From: Clostridiales bacterium
Lineage (GTDB): Bacteria > Bacillota_A > Clostridia > Oscillospirales > Oscillospiraceae
DNA: 7,819 nucleotides
NCBI GenBank assembly: GCA_019410105.1
Contig: DXTB01000020.1
Coordinates: 9,559-17,377, forward strand
Direction: 5' to 3'
In this document: piece after piece, positions 6,467 to 7,819 of the stretch
Layout of the letters: each line of letters begins with the position of its first letter
Position numbering within the stretch: position 1 is the stretch's first letter
The notes under the pieces: model-generated
The model's input: the letters and a program-made list of their open reading frames with translations, nothing else
Databases searched by the model: none
What the model was told of the DNA's origin: nothing
Translations under genes and position numbers: made by a program

Positions 6467-7615
6467 TTATTCCAGATAGCCCAGCGTTTTAAGCGTCTCG
6501 GCGCACCGCTCCGCCACAGAGGAGTTCACCAGCTCCTTATCAAGGATGGCGGTACGGTCTTCCTCAGTATAGCTGCCGATGGAGATGAAAAAGTCCATTG
6601 TCTCCAGCAGATCGTTTTCAGCGGCCAACACCGGACGATCCGCCAAGCTAAGGCGATCCTCTTCCTCTGTAGTCATCACGCTGACGGCCTCAGAGGGGCT
6701 GGGGCAGGCAAAGATATCCAAAGCCCGCTGACAGATGCTTTCATTGGATACCACACCCTCGTCCTCGCAGGACTCCACATAGAGTTCCACCGCCTGCGCC
6801 ATATTGTCCTCGCTCTGCTGGCACCAGTCCCAAGTCAGATAATAGACCATCCAGGCCAGGTCGATCAGGTCGCTCTTATTCTCCATAGCATCCTTTGTGG
6901 CCGCCAGTCCGCAGACATTGTTAATGCCCAATTCGCTGACATCGGTAATACGGACGAGTCCGCTGTCCTCGGCGTTGTATGCCACGGCATTCCAAACGCA
7001 CAGTGCGTCGCCCTCTCCGGCATTGAAGGCGGTCAGCGCGGGCGTAACATCCATATTGGTAATTGTCACGTCATCCGCGGAAAGTCCCAGTGACTGAAGA
7101 TAGCTGAGGAACATGTACTGCAGGGTCGTACCGGTGGGCAGAATGCACTCAATCCCTTTCCATACTTCAGGATTGGTAGGATCGGCGGCCTGAGGGCTGT
7201 CCGGACGGACAAACAGGGCGGTATTGTACTCGTTGTCGCACAGGCCCAGCATCTGGATATCATAGTTCTTCATGCCGTTCAGAATACCGGGAGCACCCAC
7301 ATCACAGATGTCCCAACTGGCGCTGGCCTCCATCATGGCCGGGCCGCCGATAAAGGACTCATACTCCACATCGATGTTTAATTCATCAAAAAATCCCATT
7401 CTATCAGCAATATACCAGGGCATGGAGTGGGCAGAGCCGGAGAAAAAACCGATGGTCAGTGTGGTGCGCTCCGGCAGGGGCGTCAGGCCGAAGGTCGTTT
7501 CAGCGGCGTCCAGAGGCTGGTTGCTCGAGTTTCCTCCTCCCCCCTTCGGGCCACATCCGGAAATCAGTGTGCAGACAAGAGCAAACGAAAGTACAAGAGA
7601 CAACAGCTTTTTCAT
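6467..7615 (-). CDS. ABC transporter substrate-binding lipoprotein, SsuA/TauA/NMT1-like
   Basis: This is the extracytoplasmic receptor of an ABC importer, 382 residues. Residues 1-21 form a lipoprotein signal: MKK, a hydrophobic stretch, then lipobox ISGC with Cys21 as the lipidated residue. A Gly/Ser-rich linker follows (22-32). The mature part starts with a beta strand TLTIGFFSG (52-60) and continues PWYIADRMGFFDELNIDVEYE (66-86), the usual opening of the nitrate/sulfonate/taurine and NMT1/THI5 binding-protein fold. GTTLQYMFLSYLQSLGLSAD (162-181), TPALTAFNAGEGDALCVWNA (191-210) and a helical C-terminal half fit the same family. It is the first gene of the transporter set and is followed by permeases and ATPases of the matching class. 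The ligand cannot be assigned: this family binds sulfonates, nitrate, bicarbonate, pyrimidine precursors, riboflavin and aromatic acids. It is odd in having ten cysteines after the lipobox, many for an exported protein. Confidence 0.92.
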   Translation of the reverse strand: MKKLLSLVLSFALVCTLISGCGPKGGGGNSSNQPLDAAETTFGLTPLPERTTLTIGFFSGSAHSMPWYIADRMGFFDELNIDVEYESFIGGPAMMEASASWDICDVGAPGILNGMKNYDIQMLGLCDNEYNTALFVRPDSPQAADPTNPEVWKGIECILPTGTTLQYMFLSYLQSLGLSADDVTITNMDVTPALTAFNAGEGDALCVWNAVAYNAEDSGLVRITDVSELGINNVCGLAATKDAMENKSDLIDLAWMVYYLTWDWCQQSEDNMAQAVELYVESCEDEGVVSNESICQRALDIFACPSPSEAVSVMTTEEEDRLSLADRPVLAAENDLLETMDFFISIGSYTEEDRTAILDKELVNSSVAERCAETLKTLGYLE

Positions 7616-7622
7616 AATCATT

Positions 7623-7630
7623 CTCCTTTC
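7623..7630 (-). promoter_or_regulatory. Ribosome binding site deciding the start of the solute-binding protein
   Basis: The minus strand reads GAAAGGAG, followed by seven bases and then the ATG at 7615. An in-frame ATG at 7621 lies only one base after the GGAG and is too close. A GTG farther upstream at 7693 directly abuts an AAGGA and would put some 26 extra residues in front of a perfect lipoprotein signal. The ATG at 7615 is therefore preferred. Confidence 0.8.
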
Positions 7631-7633
7631 AAT

Positions 7634-7671
7634 TATTGGAACCCAATAGACCGGGAGCAATGTTTGGTTCC
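7634..7671 (-). promoter_or_regulatory. Overlapping inverted repeats in the leader of the solute-binding protein gene
   Basis: The first dyad is perfect: TATTGG (7634-7639), three-base loop, CCAATA (7643-7648). It ends three bases upstream of the ribosome binding site. The second dyad pairs GGAACCAA (minus strand, 7671-7664) with TTGGGTTCC (7646-7638), with one bulged G. The two share the segment 7638-7646, so as RNA they exclude each other. They could be an operator or a small leader switch controlling access to the ribosome binding site. Both the structure and the role are inferred from base pairing by eye. I found no convincing sigma-70 promoter in the gap. Confidence 0.35.
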
Positions 7672-7697
7672 TCACCCCTCTTTCCTCGGTCACTCCT

Positions 7698-7715
7698 TGC
7701 GGCTCAGCCGCCGCA
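7698..7715 (-). repeat. GC-rich inverted repeat spanning the stop codon of the partial upstream gene
   Basis: On the plus strand TGCGGC (7698-7703) can pair with GCCGCA (7710-7715) across a six-base loop. Alternatively GCGGC/GCCGC (7699-7703 with 7707-7711) can close a three-base loop that is exactly the stop codon. The sequence downstream on the minus strand is AAGGAGTGACC, with no T-run, so this is not a convincing Rho-independent terminator. It may be a weak terminator, an mRNA 3' stabiliser or chance in GC-rich sequence. Confidence 0.35.
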
Positions 7716-7819
7716 GGGGCAGCCGCCCACGGGGGCGGAGTTGAGGGCGGGGTCCTTCATGCAGAGGTGGACGGCGGCGGTGGTGAAGGTGCGGGGCAGG
7801 GCCAGGATGTTGGGGTTAG
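7704..7819 (-). CDS. Partial CDS, C-terminal end of unidentified protein with Cys/Gly-rich tail
   Basis: An open frame enters from the right edge of the window and ends at a TGA (7706-7704). The 37 visible codons are strongly GC-biased at third positions (CTG, GCC, ACC, CTC), like a real gene of this genome. The visible peptide begins NPNILALPRTF and ends with GGCPCGG just before the stop, and it has a third cysteine in HLCMKD. A C-terminal CPC flanked by glycines could be a metal-binding or redox tail, but that is inference. I do not recognise the family. The gene lies 88 bases upstream of the solute-binding protein on the same strand, so it could be the previous gene of the same operon or the end of an unrelated one. 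The stop codon sits inside a GC-rich dyad. Confidence 0.7.
   Translation of the reverse strand, partial: NPNILALPRTFTTAAVHLCMKDPALNSAPVGGCPCGG

Noticed and set aside
7632..7660. Promoter-like TTGCTC, 17-base spacer, AATAAT upstream of the binding protein (minus strand)
   Set aside because: The -35 matches only three of six consensus bases, and the predicted transcription start would fall inside the ribosome binding site, leaving it incomplete.
7616..7693. N-terminal extension of the binding protein to a GTG at 7693
   Set aside because: It would place about 26 non-signal residues before a perfect lipoprotein signal, while a well-spaced GAAAGGAG precedes the ATG at 7615.
7704..7706. TGA after GGCPCGG as a possible selenocysteine codon, given the surrounding hairpin
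   Set aside because: The stem-loop surrounds rather than follows the TGA, I cannot identify a bacterial SECIS element, and readthrough gives only about 24 more codons with no recognisable content.
1..7761. Ten-base match GTCCTTCATG at 1-10 and 7752-7761, as a possible direct repeat bounding a mobile element
   Set aside because: The flanking bases do not match, one copy is inside coding sequence, and there is no transposase or integrase in between.

Overview
The window looks like chromosomal DNA from an anaerobic Firmicute, most likely a Clostridia/Oscillospiraceae-type gut bacterium. The reasons are a moderately GC-rich sequence, strong GGAGG-type ribosome binding sites, a Gram-positive style lipoprotein signal on the solute-binding protein, and a GlpA-like / FAD-NAD oxidoreductase / DUF1667 gene trio of the kind known from Clostridia. 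The taxon is inferred from gene content only. Every gene I can support lies on the minus strand, so transcription runs from high to low coordinates.

Layout in transcription order: (1) the 3' end of an unidentified gene with a Cys/Gly-rich C-terminus (7704-7819, cut by the window edge); (2) an 88-base gap holding overlapping inverted repeats; (3) a lipoprotein solute-binding protein of the SsuA/TauA/NMT1 type (6467-7615); (4) a 111-base gap with a possible stem-loop; (5) two different SsuC/TauC-type permeases (5513-6355 and 4692-5516); (6) two different SsuB/TauB-type ATPases (3955-4716 and 3187-3939); (7) a GlpA-like FAD oxidoreductase with a C-terminal BFD-type [2Fe-2S] domain (1717-3168); (8) a second FAD/NAD(P) oxidoreductase (447-1727); (9) a small DUF1667 cysteine protein (106-450); (10) a strong GC hairpin, probably the operon terminator (48-83); (11) perhaps the first three codons of another gene (1-9).

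From the first permease through DUF1667, adjacent genes overlap or lie no more than 18 bases apart, and several starts are ATGA overlaps or have their Shine-Dalgarno inside the preceding gene. Together with the binding protein this looks like one transcription unit: an ABC importer feeding a membrane-independent or membrane-associated oxidation module. The simplest model is that a small organic anion, perhaps a hydroxylated acid or sulfonate, is imported and oxidised by the GlpA-like flavoprotein. Electrons would then pass through the [2Fe-2S] domain and the DUF1667 cysteines to the second flavoprotein and NAD(P). The substrate cannot be read from the sequence.

The most striking observation is that the two ATPases carry complementary defects. 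One has lost a Walker A glycine and the switch histidine but keeps a perfect LSGGxxQ signature. The other keeps Walker A and the histidine but has a degraded signature. In a head-to-tail dimer this gives one fully canonical and one fully degenerate ATP site. That arrangement is well known in heterodimeric ABC exporters but unexpected in a nitrate/sulfonate/taurine-type importer. One permease has also lost the conserved glycine of its EAA coupling loop.
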